Assembly (NCBI GenBank): GCA_963942565.1
Contig: OZ012690.1
Coordinates: forward strand, 43,899,574 to 43,963,573
DNA: 64,000 bases
Direction: 5' to 3'
From: Maea johnstoni
Lineage: Eukaryota > Annelida > Polychaeta > Spionida > Magelonidae
How positions within the stretch are numbered: the stretch's first letter is position 1; each line of letters starts with the position of its first letter. Made by a program: the position numbers and the translations under genes. Of the stretch, positions 24,051-43,500 are shown piece after piece. The notes below the pieces were generated by a model that did no database searches, was not told the DNA's origin, and saw nothing but the letters and a program-made list of their open reading frames with translations.

Positions 24051-25321
24051 AATGAATGAATGAATGATTGCTTAAAGGCACATCGGCACACAAAGGCCAT
24101 TTAGTGCCATAAAATTTGTATAAAACAATGGTCCTTTGTTATTGTTGAAACAATAACAAAGCAATGGATGAATAAACATAATCACAAAATAATGAACAAC
24201 TTCAAAATATAATTTCCGTATAACAGGTTGTTTCAAAAGAAACTATAAATTCTTAAAAAGTTTTACAAGCGGTAAAACAGACCAATCTCATGTAAATAAG
24301 ATAAAATGCTGTCTGGAGGAACCTTTTCAAAGAGTTCCCTAAAGCTATTTACACTAAAATGTCTATTTCTGGATTCAATAAAATCAACACTCTCTAATAA
24401 AATATGCTTGACAGTCAATTGACAATCACACGCTGTACATTGTGGAGGATCTTCCCCCTTTAAAAGGAAGCAGTGAGTCAAATAAGTGTGACCAATTCGG
24501 ATTCTTGTTAAAACACTCCTCACGCCTAATGATTCGAGAACCTCCAGGCCAAAGACCCAACTGTGGATGAATTTCATGTAGTTTGTTGTTTACAGCCTCA
24601 TCCCACTGAGATTGCCATTTGCATTTTAAAAGGACATTGATGTGTTTTTTAAAATCACCATAAGGAATTGGAACATTTGCGACTCTTCTCGAAAGACCAG
24701 CCTTGGCAGCAGCATCTGCCTTTTCATTACCCCTAATGCCAACATGACTGGGAATCCAGTAAAATAATATTCTTTTCTCTTGGTATTGTACTAGCCAATT
24801 GAGGCGTTCAAGTATATAGAGGAAAAGAGGATGTGTCCAGTCTTGGCCCGAAATGGCTTGAAGAGCAGACTTTGAATCAGAGAAAATAATAAAATTCCTT
24901 TCATCATCATCTGCCGTCTCCACCCTATCAAGAGCTAGATAGAGAGCATGCAACTCGGCAGAAAATATAGAGGACTTATCTGGAAGACGTTCAATGGAAG
25001 AAAAATTATCAATGACTGCTGCTGCTGCAGCCTTGTCATCTGCAACAGAGCCATCTGTTTAGATAAAATCATAGTCTTGAAAGACATCCTTTACCTCATT
25101 ATGTAGGCTCAAGTACTTCGAAGGGTCCGTTTGATTGGCATACGAAAGAGTGGGGTTGACCATAGCAGTTGGATATGTCCATGGAGAAGTTTCAGGAAAT
25201 TCAAACTTTGCGATGATGTCAGGATCAAAATCCAATTCTTCCAATGATTCCTTAATACGAATACCAAAAGTTGGAATGACTCTTGGTTTTCTACCAAAAA
25301 GTTCCACATACCGAGGGTTAA
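24051..25321 (-). mobile_element. Split LINE, piece 1 of 3 (3' end: RNase H and 3' UTR)
   Basis: Matches LINE copy A from its 3' tail to the point equivalent to ~17661. It ends in an (AATG)n tail at 24051. RNase H motifs are IIFSDSKSALQAI and FYWIPSHVGIRGNEKADAAA, on the minus strand at ~24920-24700. Frameshifts (near 24530 and 25060) show the copy is decayed. It stops at TTAA (25318-25321), where the 19.6-kb element begins; the next LINE base is at 44969. Confidence 0.85.
25318..25321. repeat. TTAA target duplication of the giant element (left)
   Basis: TTAA here and at 44965-44968. The uninterrupted LINE copy A reads TTGA AAATAG at the same place, so the empty site contained one TTAA-like tetramer followed by AAATAG. 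Confidence 0.8.
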
Positions 25322-25364
25322 AGGGGCGGTAAAGGCTCACAAACATATCAGCTTATATGAAAGT
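25322..25364 (+). repeat. Left terminal and subterminal inverted repeat of the giant element
   Basis: Begins AGGGGCGGTAAAGG; the subterminal TTATATGAAAGT at 25353-25364 matches the inverted word at the right end. Only AGGGG and this word are clearly shared. Confidence 0.55.
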
Positions 25365-25630
25365 AATACACTTCAAGAACAGGATGCTACCATTCTTTTT
25401 CTCTCAGTGATCCCGTGGGGGGAGATTTTTGCGTATTGTCATCCTCCTGGACAGCCTCTGCCAGCCACTGGGTGCGGCCATGTTTTTCAAGTGCTATCAG
25501 CTGTGCCACTATTGGGTGGCAGGGATCACATCCTGCCTCCAAGCTACCTCTGGGCATAGTATCTAACAGCAGTGCTCCTGACAAGAGCTCTCTGCACAAG
25601 TTGCATAAAAACTTATATCAAACTAGAAAA

Positions 25631-33279
<7,649 letters not shown>

Positions 33280-34400
33280 TTGGACACTGTATGAGATTGG
33301 CCATGAAAATCAAAGGCATAGAAGTATTTTGGCTGGCACTGATCAGGTCCCACCCGGAGCATGTGAGAATGTTGCCAGTGACTCGGGGTTATGCAGTGGT
33401 TCCGCCAGGTGGTCTGATTTTATACAACAATTACAACCAGCTGGCAAGTCATAACTATGCCGCAATATGGCAGAAAAAAGGGGAACTTAATTCCAAATTT
33501 TGACAGCATAAATACCATGAAATCATATGAATTACATATGTTTTTCTACCACTATGAGGCTGAAATACCCATTGAAGAAATTTCATTCCCAATAGGCATT
33601 CTCAATGGTCATTGGGAATCATTTTATGACCATATTTGGTAAAGATTGCCATATATGGAACGCTGCGCTACTTTCGTTGCTTAGCAATGTGACCTAGAAA
33701 TGCATGAGCCTAGCTCAGAAATGCTCATTATTTTTGACCTCCTTTCTGCGGGAATGTTCGTGGCATGTAATCAAAGACGCAAGTATTCCTTAGAACAGTT
33801 CTTACCATGTATATTTATTCTGTGATACATAGCAAATAAAAAAAATTCCCACTTCAGTATAGGATAACAGCCTTTCAACACTCTGTAAGAAATTTTATCT
33901 GGGAACTATTTACTGTGCAGAGGCAACTCAGCGTCCATACTTTACTTTTGGTAGCTTTTCCTTTAATTGTTTTAAACTAACTTTATCTACTACATAAGAT
34001 TTGCATATTTAGTAATCAAATGCAGAAATACACAACTACCCCCGATTTTAAGCTTAAATGTGGAGTTCCTAAGGTGGAGTTTCCAAGGAAATGGTTCACC
34101 GTTAACCCTTTTGAAATCTAATCAAAGTAGAAATTGTTTAGTGCTGTTATCAGATGGGAAACCATGATTTGATAATACATCTTGTACATGCCATTAAAAA
34201 CTGTATAGAAAAAATGAAGTGAACAGTAATAAAATTTGTTCTTACACTTGTTATTCACAATAATTTGATTTGCAGTTTGTTTTTTATGCCAAAGTAATAT
34301 ATTCTATTGAGATATGCTTGTCAACTTAAGTGGAACTAGAAAATCTCTTCTGTTTTCATTTTGTTCTGTAGTTGAAACAACCAGGAATCCAGAGGCAAAG
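33280..34400. other. Spacer between convergent genes, with SINE fragment
   Basis: A third, partial SINE body lies at ~33347-33500 (GCATGTGAGAATGTTGCCAG, CCGCAATATGGCAG). The rest has no coding signal. This is where the left-end and right-end genes of the giant element meet tail to tail. Confidence 0.5.
33835..33840 (+). terminator. Candidate polyadenylation signal of the transposase gene
   Basis: AATAAA 556 bp after the stop codon, the first clear plus-strand hexamer downstream. Confidence 0.4.
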
Positions 34401-34563
34401 TTAGTTATCAGCCTCCAAGAAACCAACATATAATCCATTCACTTCAGGGTATGTGTTCCTTATAGCTTTGACAACACAGGATGGTACAACTCTGCGAAGA
34501 CCTTTTCCAAGTTTCTTGTGTACCCAGTAGGTGAACTGGCGGTAAGCCTGCAGCCGCAGAACT
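34401..34563 (-). CDS. Exon 2 of the ballast-like gene
   Basis: The acceptor TTTATTTGCAG is on the minus strand at ~34574-34564. About 53 codons follow to TAA. Residues AYRQF, the Trp of YWVHKKLG, PSCVV and the closing GLYVGF are the conserved positions of the P2X7 tail. Two or three bases of uncertainty remain at the splice site. Confidence 0.7.
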
Positions 34564-37500
34564 CTGCAAATAAAGTAAATAAAGTAAGAAATGCATAAGA
34601 AGAGTGATCATCCATTGTGAAAAACTTTTACTTTATCTTGAAAAGTTTCAGATGAAACACTGCATCACAGGACCACTAATTAGGGAACCCTATTTGTTTG
34701 TCTCAGCTTGGGTCAAGTTGGAAACATTCATTGAAGCATTTCTACCTGGTATCAGAATGAATACTGTACACAATCAGTTATCTAAAACACAGATAATATA
34801 TTTATGTTCATTAAAAACTAAGTTTCTCTACCAATGCTCTACTGTTGATCATATGCTGAAACAATACCTTCACCCCCAGGTGTCAAATTGCAAAAGTTTG
34901 AAATGGATGACCCCCCCCCCCTTTTTTTTTTACAGGATGTGAAGCCCCCTTTGTGAGTTACTGGATCTGCCCTTGTTGCCTGCAGTACTCTAGTGATAAA
35001 ACATTCTCGCCATAAACCAATATAACCAGAGAAGGAACCCAAAAGATAAGGTAAGATTGAGTAATAGTAACTTGCTAGATTACTATAGATCAGAGCATAG
35101 GAGATCTAAGAGAAAGGTTCGGATTGCAATCAAAAGTATTTCTGTGAAAAACAACACCTCTCAATTGTAACATTTAAAAGTGCTATAGAACCCACACACA
35201 AGATCATAGAAGCCATGCTAAGGTAAGGGAAATAAGATATTTTTCTCAGTTTACTCAAAACAAGGTAATATTGAGACTTGAAAAACAACCTGGTTACAAA
35301 TACAACTTTCCCAACACTTTCTAATATCTAAAGCTGATGAATTCCCCTTCAGTTATCTTCAGATATAGATTCATTGATAGCAATAGTTGATAGGCTTCAT
35401 AAATTGGTGTAGAATATTCTCAAAAAATCCCTGTATACTTACTTGTTTTTATAGAGTCAGCACAAACACATGTGTGGATTTAAAATAAATAATATTTATT
35501 AATAGTAAATAATGATTTTTACTATATACAAATAGTACATATATATACAGCAATATACATCATCATGTTTATATTACATTACAGATGGATACTTTATTTA
35601 TTGGTGACAATAAATATCTTAATGACCTTAATCATATAATACCCGACAGTACATAGCATATATAATTAATAGTATAGCATATATAAATGCTTAATGTATT
35701 TTATGTTTTAGTATAACAGTTGATATTTTTATACATTAAAGATAAATTGATCAAGCCTGCAATATTTAACAACCTAAAAAGGACTTATAATTGTGGCATG
35801 ACCTGAAATAGCGCCCAATGTCAAAAATATGCTAAAATAATTCTTCAAAAAGGGAGGGAGGGAAGGGTGTTTATAATTTTGACCACTTCCGTGTCTGCGG
35901 GCGCTGTTGTCAAGGAACAGCGTTCAACAGAACGAACGTGACCCACCTACAACCCTGATTGGCTAGAAGTAGATCACGTGACTCACTACTGACGTACAGG
36001 AAGTGAGTCTCGTGAACACAGGCATGTGTGCCTCTATAAACTTGATCGTTGCACGATCACTGTTTTATAGAGTCAGCACAAACACATGTGTTGATTTAAA
36101 ATAAATAATATTTATTAATAGTAAATAATGATTTTTACTATATACAAATAGTACATATATATACAGCAATATACATCATCATGTTTATATTTTATAGCGC
36201 GTTGTCAAGGTGATTTAGTGTTATTATTTGCCACCAAGTCCATATTGACCTTTGGAGGCTCACCCGGCTAATCCACCCGGCCTCAAGAGGTCATGACCCC
36301 TGAAAATGATCAGATTCATAAATAAAAGTTTGTTTTGAAATATTGAAGATAGTTCTTGCTTGTTACTTGCTAATATGTTTATCATGATACTTGAATCTCA
36401 CTTAAGGATGATTGAATAAAAAAAAAATAAAAGAATTCCCATGATGCTCTAAGGGAAAAAAGTCGTCTGCTCACTCTTTCCCTGAAAATGGCTGCACATA
36501 CATATGAGAAAGGAGATGTAGCTTGGTACTGGAAACCAGGAGAAAATGAGAGGGCTGTACTTGTTTCCGGTATTTTAACACCACGTGGGTCACTAACAGC
36601 TACCATTTATGAAATGACTTGTTTGGACACTCAAAAAGTATTCTCAACTCCTGGCTGCTGGCTGATTCAGCCTACCATTGTGGAGTTGGGAAATGAAGCC
36701 AACATCCAGGAGCTCCAGCTATTGCCAGAAAATGAAATCGCACCAGTCATTAACATATTGGACAATGAACCCATAGAGGACCCTACTGCAATCCCTCCCC
36801 CTCCAAAGAAAGGACGTTTTGCAGAAGTTTCTGAGGAAGATCTGGACAACTTGGCCATGGCAAGAATGTCAACCAATGCGTGAAAAATTCAATAAAATAT
36901 TGTACAAATAACTAGCCTTAATCAAAACTTAAATGCCTTTATTGTATGTGTAATAAACATCCTAAAAACGAATCTGACAGAAGTGCTTGACAACCAAAAC
37001 AATTATGTCCTTGACCTTTGCCCTTTGAACCCAGAATCAACATTCTATGTTTTGAACCTGTAGGAAATTGACTCAAAATCTCCTTTGTTTCAATCATGCC
37101 ATATGATATACTGACCTGCAAATGTTTCCTACATCCTTAACATGCTGTCAGAAGTAGATGTTAGACATAAATCCTGCTTTTAATATACTTTGTGCTGTTA
37201 AGAGTGCCAGGTTGGTGCTTCCATGCTTAGTCTCTACATACACAGAGGTCAACTTCGCGGTATTGGCTTTTGGGGAGCTGTAAGGGAAAAAAAGTTCCAT
37301 TTCCGAAACAAACCTGAAGGTGTATGATATGTACACACACCATGAATGAAGTCAATAAATAAAGAGAATAAAAGAATAAAAATACACACATGAAAGATTA
37401 AGGAAATGATAATGTAATGATTGTTAAATCAATGGAATTGTGTTGACAATATACTTAAAAACTTTTATTATTATGTATTTATAGAGTGGCTACTACAATC

Positions 37501-40500
37501 CGGCCAAGATGTGAATTTTGAGATCCTGAAGGAGGAAGACCTAGCCAAAAACCTACGCAGATTGTATGCAGAGGTGCGCACGAAAAAGGGTGACACATAT
37601 TCCAAATCTGCCTACGGTAACCTAAGAGCTGGGATCCAGCGCCACATTTCTTCCCCACCGTACAACAGGGTATTCAACATAATGACTGGTGATGTTTTTA
37701 AACCTGCCAATTTCATCTACCAAGGCCAACTAAAACAAATGAAGATAAATGGATTAGACAAAAGCCAGCACAAAACGCCGATGTCCGAAAATGATCTCCA
37801 GCTCCTGAAGGAACATCTGAAGAGCCAGAAACACACCCCCAAGGGATTACAGAATAAAGTGACTTTTGACATTTTATTTCATTTTGGTAGACGCGGGAGG
37901 GAGGGTCTGCGCAATATGAAACGTGACAGTTTTGAGTTTGTGATGGATGGGGAGGGTAGGGAGTATGCCAGACTGGCATATAACGAACATGATAAAAACC
38001 ATGGGGAGACGGACAACAAAGCTGAAGAAACTGACAAACGTATGTACGCCCAACCAATGGAAGATGAATGTCCAGTAGCCAGTCTAAAAGAATACATAGG
38101 ACATTTAAATTTAAACGAAGAGTCTTTTTTCCAAAGGGCTAACCAGCATTTTCAACCAGGAGTTTTTGGCAGGTGGTACGACAGTGCGCCTGTTGGTCGT
38201 TCGTCTCTGGGAAATTTCATGCCTCGCATAAGTAAGGAGGCTGGTCTGGCCAAGAGGTATACCAACCATTGCGTACGAGCCTCCACAATAACCACGCTAA
38301 AACATGCTGGTGTAGGTAGCAGTGACATAATATCGGTAACTGGGCACAAGCGAGAGGAGAGCCTCAGTCATTATTGCAAAGAGCCAAGCGACAAGAGGAA
38401 GTACGAAATGTCGAATGTTTTATTTCAGAAGGGGAAGTCATCTGGCCCAATCGCATCAACTTCCACTGTCAGTGTAGTGCCAAATAGTCCGATTCGCCAA
38501 ATAGGCCCAATCGCATCAACTTCAACCAGTGTTGTGCCAAGTAGTCCAGAGCTTTCCGCTTCACAAGCCACCTCTTGTTCAACAGATAGTATAAGTGAGG
38601 TACCTCGTGAGGTAAAATCTATGTTTGCAGGTGCCATTTTCAAAGGCCCTGTTAACTTCAATATCAACATTAATAAGAAATAGGAAAATGAAAGAATAAC
38701 AATAATGAAAATAATAACTATAACTTCCACCTCCAACCTGTATATAGCGGCAATAATGTTCAAAAACATTGCCAAGAAATAACATGCAGATAACATTTGT
38801 AATGTAGCATTCAAGGCCTTGTGTATACATGTAAATAGTGTAGGCCTATATATAATCTTTTACATACAGCCACCTTCCTTTTAAATAAAGTTGTTTCCTG
38901 GTCGCTGAGAAAATGTCTGGGTGTTTGAAATATGTCAGTTTTAGAAGCCTTGTCTTCAGTATAAATATATGCAGATGTTTTGTAAATATTGTACATACAA
39001 CATGTTGTTTCTTCATAATAAATCTGTTGCTTTCTTGCTGCCAAGTGAATGTGTTGGAGTTGTGTCATTTTTACCCCCTTAGGTTCTCTCCTACTTGATA
39101 TTTTACCCATAGTGCTCTCCCCATAAACATGCCAATGTTGGGCCGACGATGGGCCAATGTTGGGCCAACCATCTGCCAACCATTGGTGCGACGTTGGGCC
39201 AACGTACCAATGTCCACCTGCCCCAACATCGGGCCAATGTTGGGGACATAATGCCAACATCATTCCAACATTGGGCCAATGTTGGTCAACGGTTGGCATG
39301 CCAACCATATTTTTGGCAACTGGATAATCACAGAAATGCTATTTTTAGAATTTGCCAGCGTTGGCCCGATGTTGGGGCAGGCGGACATTAGTACGTTGGC
39401 CCAACGTCGCACCAATGGTTGGATTACCATCGGCATGTTTACTGGGCTACTTACATCCGGGTTCTTTAAAGGTCAACATTTGGAATGACAAGTGAAAGTA
39501 AGTTGTTTACTTATGAAATAAAACAAACAAGACACTCAACTTCATAAAAATGCATGTCTTAGTCAATTTAAGAACATAAATCCTTAATTTAATCTGATTT
39601 AAACGGCCTGCCAGCAATGTTTATAGTATATATAATTAATAGTATAGCATATATAAATGCTTAATGTATTTTATGTTTTAGTATAACAGTTGATATTTTT
39701 ATACATTAAAGATAAATTGATCAAGCCTGCAATATTTAACAACCTAAAAAGGACTTATAATTGTGGCATGACCTGAAATAGCGCCATAAGGAGTTATGTG
39801 CGACATAACGACTGGAATGCCACAAATAAAGTACAAAAGGAAAACACACTGGCGCACTACTGTGGCAGTGTGACAAACTTAGGGCGAATATAATCACGAA
39901 AAGCTGTGCTTTTCCACCTGCCGGAAATGCGGATAATTTCCTCAGAAAAATTCCTTGAAGCTAACTCAGTAGTTCTGCCTATCCTGAAAGAATGAGTATT
40001 GTATCTTCCTTTTAAACCTGTCAACTCTAGACATTGTTTCAAAATTTTTGTGAATTGGGATCTATTGATTGGTTTACCGTTTTGCGTAATGAACAATAAG
40101 CCATCAGATGTACCTCGTTTGTTCAAATAGTTATCCATAGCTTGAACAGGACAGTTTGAAAGATCTTGATGAGGAAGTAATTGAAAAGTTTGTGTACAAT
40201 GTGCACTATGTTTATACGATAAAAATTTGATGAAATATGCACCTTCAAATTTTTTGATTTGATTAAACCTTAAAGTATGCTTATCTGTATTTGTATATAC
40301 CACTTCACCACATCTGAGTGAAGTATAATAGGTGAGCAGGAATAACGCTTTAAAAAGTGTTCTGAGATAGTGGCAACTCAGGCAGAATGGAATAGCATCT
40401 ATGATGCTGTAAAGTACAAACTTGTCAATAGGTTGTAAACGTTCTGTCTGTGAATTGTTTGATAAATATTTTATACCCTCTAAAGTTTTTCTAACAAAGA

Positions 40501-43500
40501 AAGTATGCGTGTGGTCTGATTGGTTTAACAGTTTGTGCACAAACGAGATAGCAGACATGTGCGAAGTAATATATTGATGTTTATAACCCCTACTTTCTAA
40601 ATATATTGCAAACAATGCAAGTGTTTCCTCCTTAACTGGCATGCTAAAATTTATATTTAATTGACACTTTATAAAATTGATAAGAGAGTTCCAGCATCTA
40701 AGGTAACTTTTACCTGTGGTTGGTGCCAACGAAGCTTGTAATATCTCGTCTAATCTAAGCTGAAGTTTTGCGGTAGCAACTGTTGCGGGATAATCAATGG
40801 ATGCCTTTGCATATTGAATTTTCCTAACATAACCGATGATACCTGTTGTCGAGAAATAGCATCACATAAATTATTATCCAAGCCTGGTATATGTTGTACA
40901 TGTAAAGATAAGTTGTTATTCAGCAATACAAGTACGAAAGGGCGAACTATCTTCATCACTATAGGGCAGTTACTTGTTTGCTTATTTAGAATATGGACTA
41001 CTGCCATGTTATCAGTATGGAAAATTACTTTTGAGTTACGCAATTTGTGTGCAAACATTGAAATCGCAATGTAAATTGGATATAACTCTAGAATAGTAAT
41101 ATTAAGGTGTTGCCAATTAATTGGCCATAAACCTTCTATCCATGAAGACCCAAACGTAATGCCGAAACCAGATTTAGATGCATCCGAGAAGAAATGTAAA
41201 GCTTCGGAATTGGCATAATGAGGCTCACGGATGAAAGATTGACCATTATAACTGGATAAAAACTGTAACCACATTTGTAAATCCTACTTTACTCCTTTGG
41301 TCAAGCGAACAAAGTAGAACGGCTTTGTTATACCTTTGGTCAAGTCGTACATTCTAAGAAGGAAAGCTTTACCAGTTGTTACGACTGTAGTTGCAAATTG
41401 CAGCTTGCCCGTAAGTGATTTTAACTCTCGTAATGTGATTTTTGACATGAGAAGGGCCTGTTTTACATCCTCAGTATATTGAGCAATTTTGTCTGGGGGC
41501 AGTTGAGCAATCATTTGTATAGAGTTCAGTTGTATGCCTAGGAAGGTTATAATGTTGGTTGGCCCTTCGGTTTTGTGTACTGCCAACGGAACACCAACGT
41601 CAGAACAAAGTTTAATGAAAGCTTGTAGAGATTTGGCACATTTGTTGTAGTCAGATTCAATGAACATGAAATCATCTAAGATTTTTACTACATTGTGGAC
41701 ACCAAATTTGTTTTCCAGTATCCATTTTAATGCTGTGGAGAAACGTTCGAAAATTTTACATGAAGATGCACAGCCCATCGGTAAACAACGGTCATAATAG
41801 TAACCTTGAAAGAAAAATCCAGTTAAATGATAATCTTTTGGAGAGATAGGAATGAGCTGAAAAGCTTCTGAAATATCACTTTTAGCCATATAGGCAGGAT
41901 GACTGACGTTTTGAATGATTTTGATTGAATCTTTCAATGATGCATATTGAACCGTGGCTTCATCCCTAGGTATATTGGTGTTTACAGATCTTTCATCATA
42001 GGGGAAAGAGAGATTATGCAGAATACGATATTTCCCTGATTCTTTCTTTTCTCTTAGTGCTAACGGCGAGCACGTGAAATTTTCATAAGGTGGCTTGTTA
42101 AAAGGACCAGCAAAACGCCCTAACTTTAATTCACTTTGTACCTTTTGATGCACAACTTCAGTATTGGATGATACAGAAACAGAATTATTGGAGGAAAGTG
42201 GTGATTCCTCGCCTTGAAAGTTAATGGAAAAGCCTGTTTTGAAACCGTTGATGATATAATTTTTATCATCGTATCCTTCCAAATATTCACCAAGTTTATC
42301 TATTATCATAGGGCTTGGTAGTTTTGAGGTCACTTGCAGCTGTCTGGTGACTGGTTTGATTTTGTTCTGCTTTTGAATGGCACTGAAGGTATGTGGGATG
42401 TGGTCTACTACATTTTGGACATTGGTGTTTATAACGGCAATTTTGGGTTTCACACCTGACACCTTGCTTGTGATACTTGAAACAGTATCCTGGTGGGATC
42501 TTTGATTGAGATCCGGCTGAGCGAAAGGGCTGATTGCTGGAAAAACTTTGTTTCGGGTTATTGCGAAAAGCACGTAACTCAAGATCCTGTCGAACATTTG
42601 ACCATGAACATACTGAATGTTCGCGATCCAATCTGAATTGCCTATCATAGTACTGCCAGTTAACATTATGTCTCATGAGATCTTTAATGTGCTGGCTATA
42701 AGAGAGGAGGTCAGTAATTTCATTTGGATATTTTTGGATATAAACTGCCAAAAAAATATCAAATGCCTGCGACCATTCACGTTCAGACAAGGTTCTTTTC
42801 TTATTTGGTGTTAAGTTTAAATGAGGTTGATTGGAGTGATCCAAAATGCCAAGTGTGTAAGAAGTAGATTGAGAGGGGTAAAGAATGTCATATAAATCTA
42901 CAAATTTATGAGCCCAGATCTTTTGTTTCAACGTATCTTTAACGCTAGTGCCTATAGGCAATCCTGAGCTGAATACAGGTTTATGACTAGGTGTCCCGAT
43001 TGTTAGGGACAACTGGGAAAACTCATTACTTTCATCTAAATTCTTTGTTAATATACTATTGCTTAAAGGATGGCCAGTGCCAACCCCTGAGCTAGTTGCA
43101 GTATACAAAGAGGAGATACCTCCTTGCAGATTTGTACTAACGGGAAGGCAAGTGCCAGTCCCTGCACTATCTGTAGGAAACAAAGAAGAGTTACCTGTAT
43201 GTTGATTGGTGGTAGCGGGGTGGCTAGTGCCAGCTCCGCTAGTATATGTCGACCGGATTTGTTGATTAGCGTAACGAGAAGAATCGCCTATCTGTATTTG
43301 CTGATTGCCAGAGAGGCTAGTGCCAACTCTTATGCAACTGTCTGTATTTTCGTTAAATTGGCGAGGGAGATAAGTGCCAGCCCTCCCATGAACATTAGAT
43401 TCTTCTTGTGCTGGATGAGGGAGGCAAGTGCCAGCCCTTGGTTGACTTTCTTGTAGCAATGATAGAGTGGCAGTAAGATCGGCATCTCTACTGCTTTCAC

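Noticed and set aside
25387-25599. A 70-codon minus-strand frame at the left end of the giant element
   Set aside because: It opposes the transposase leader, has no start context or family match, and could be chance; kept out of the gene list.
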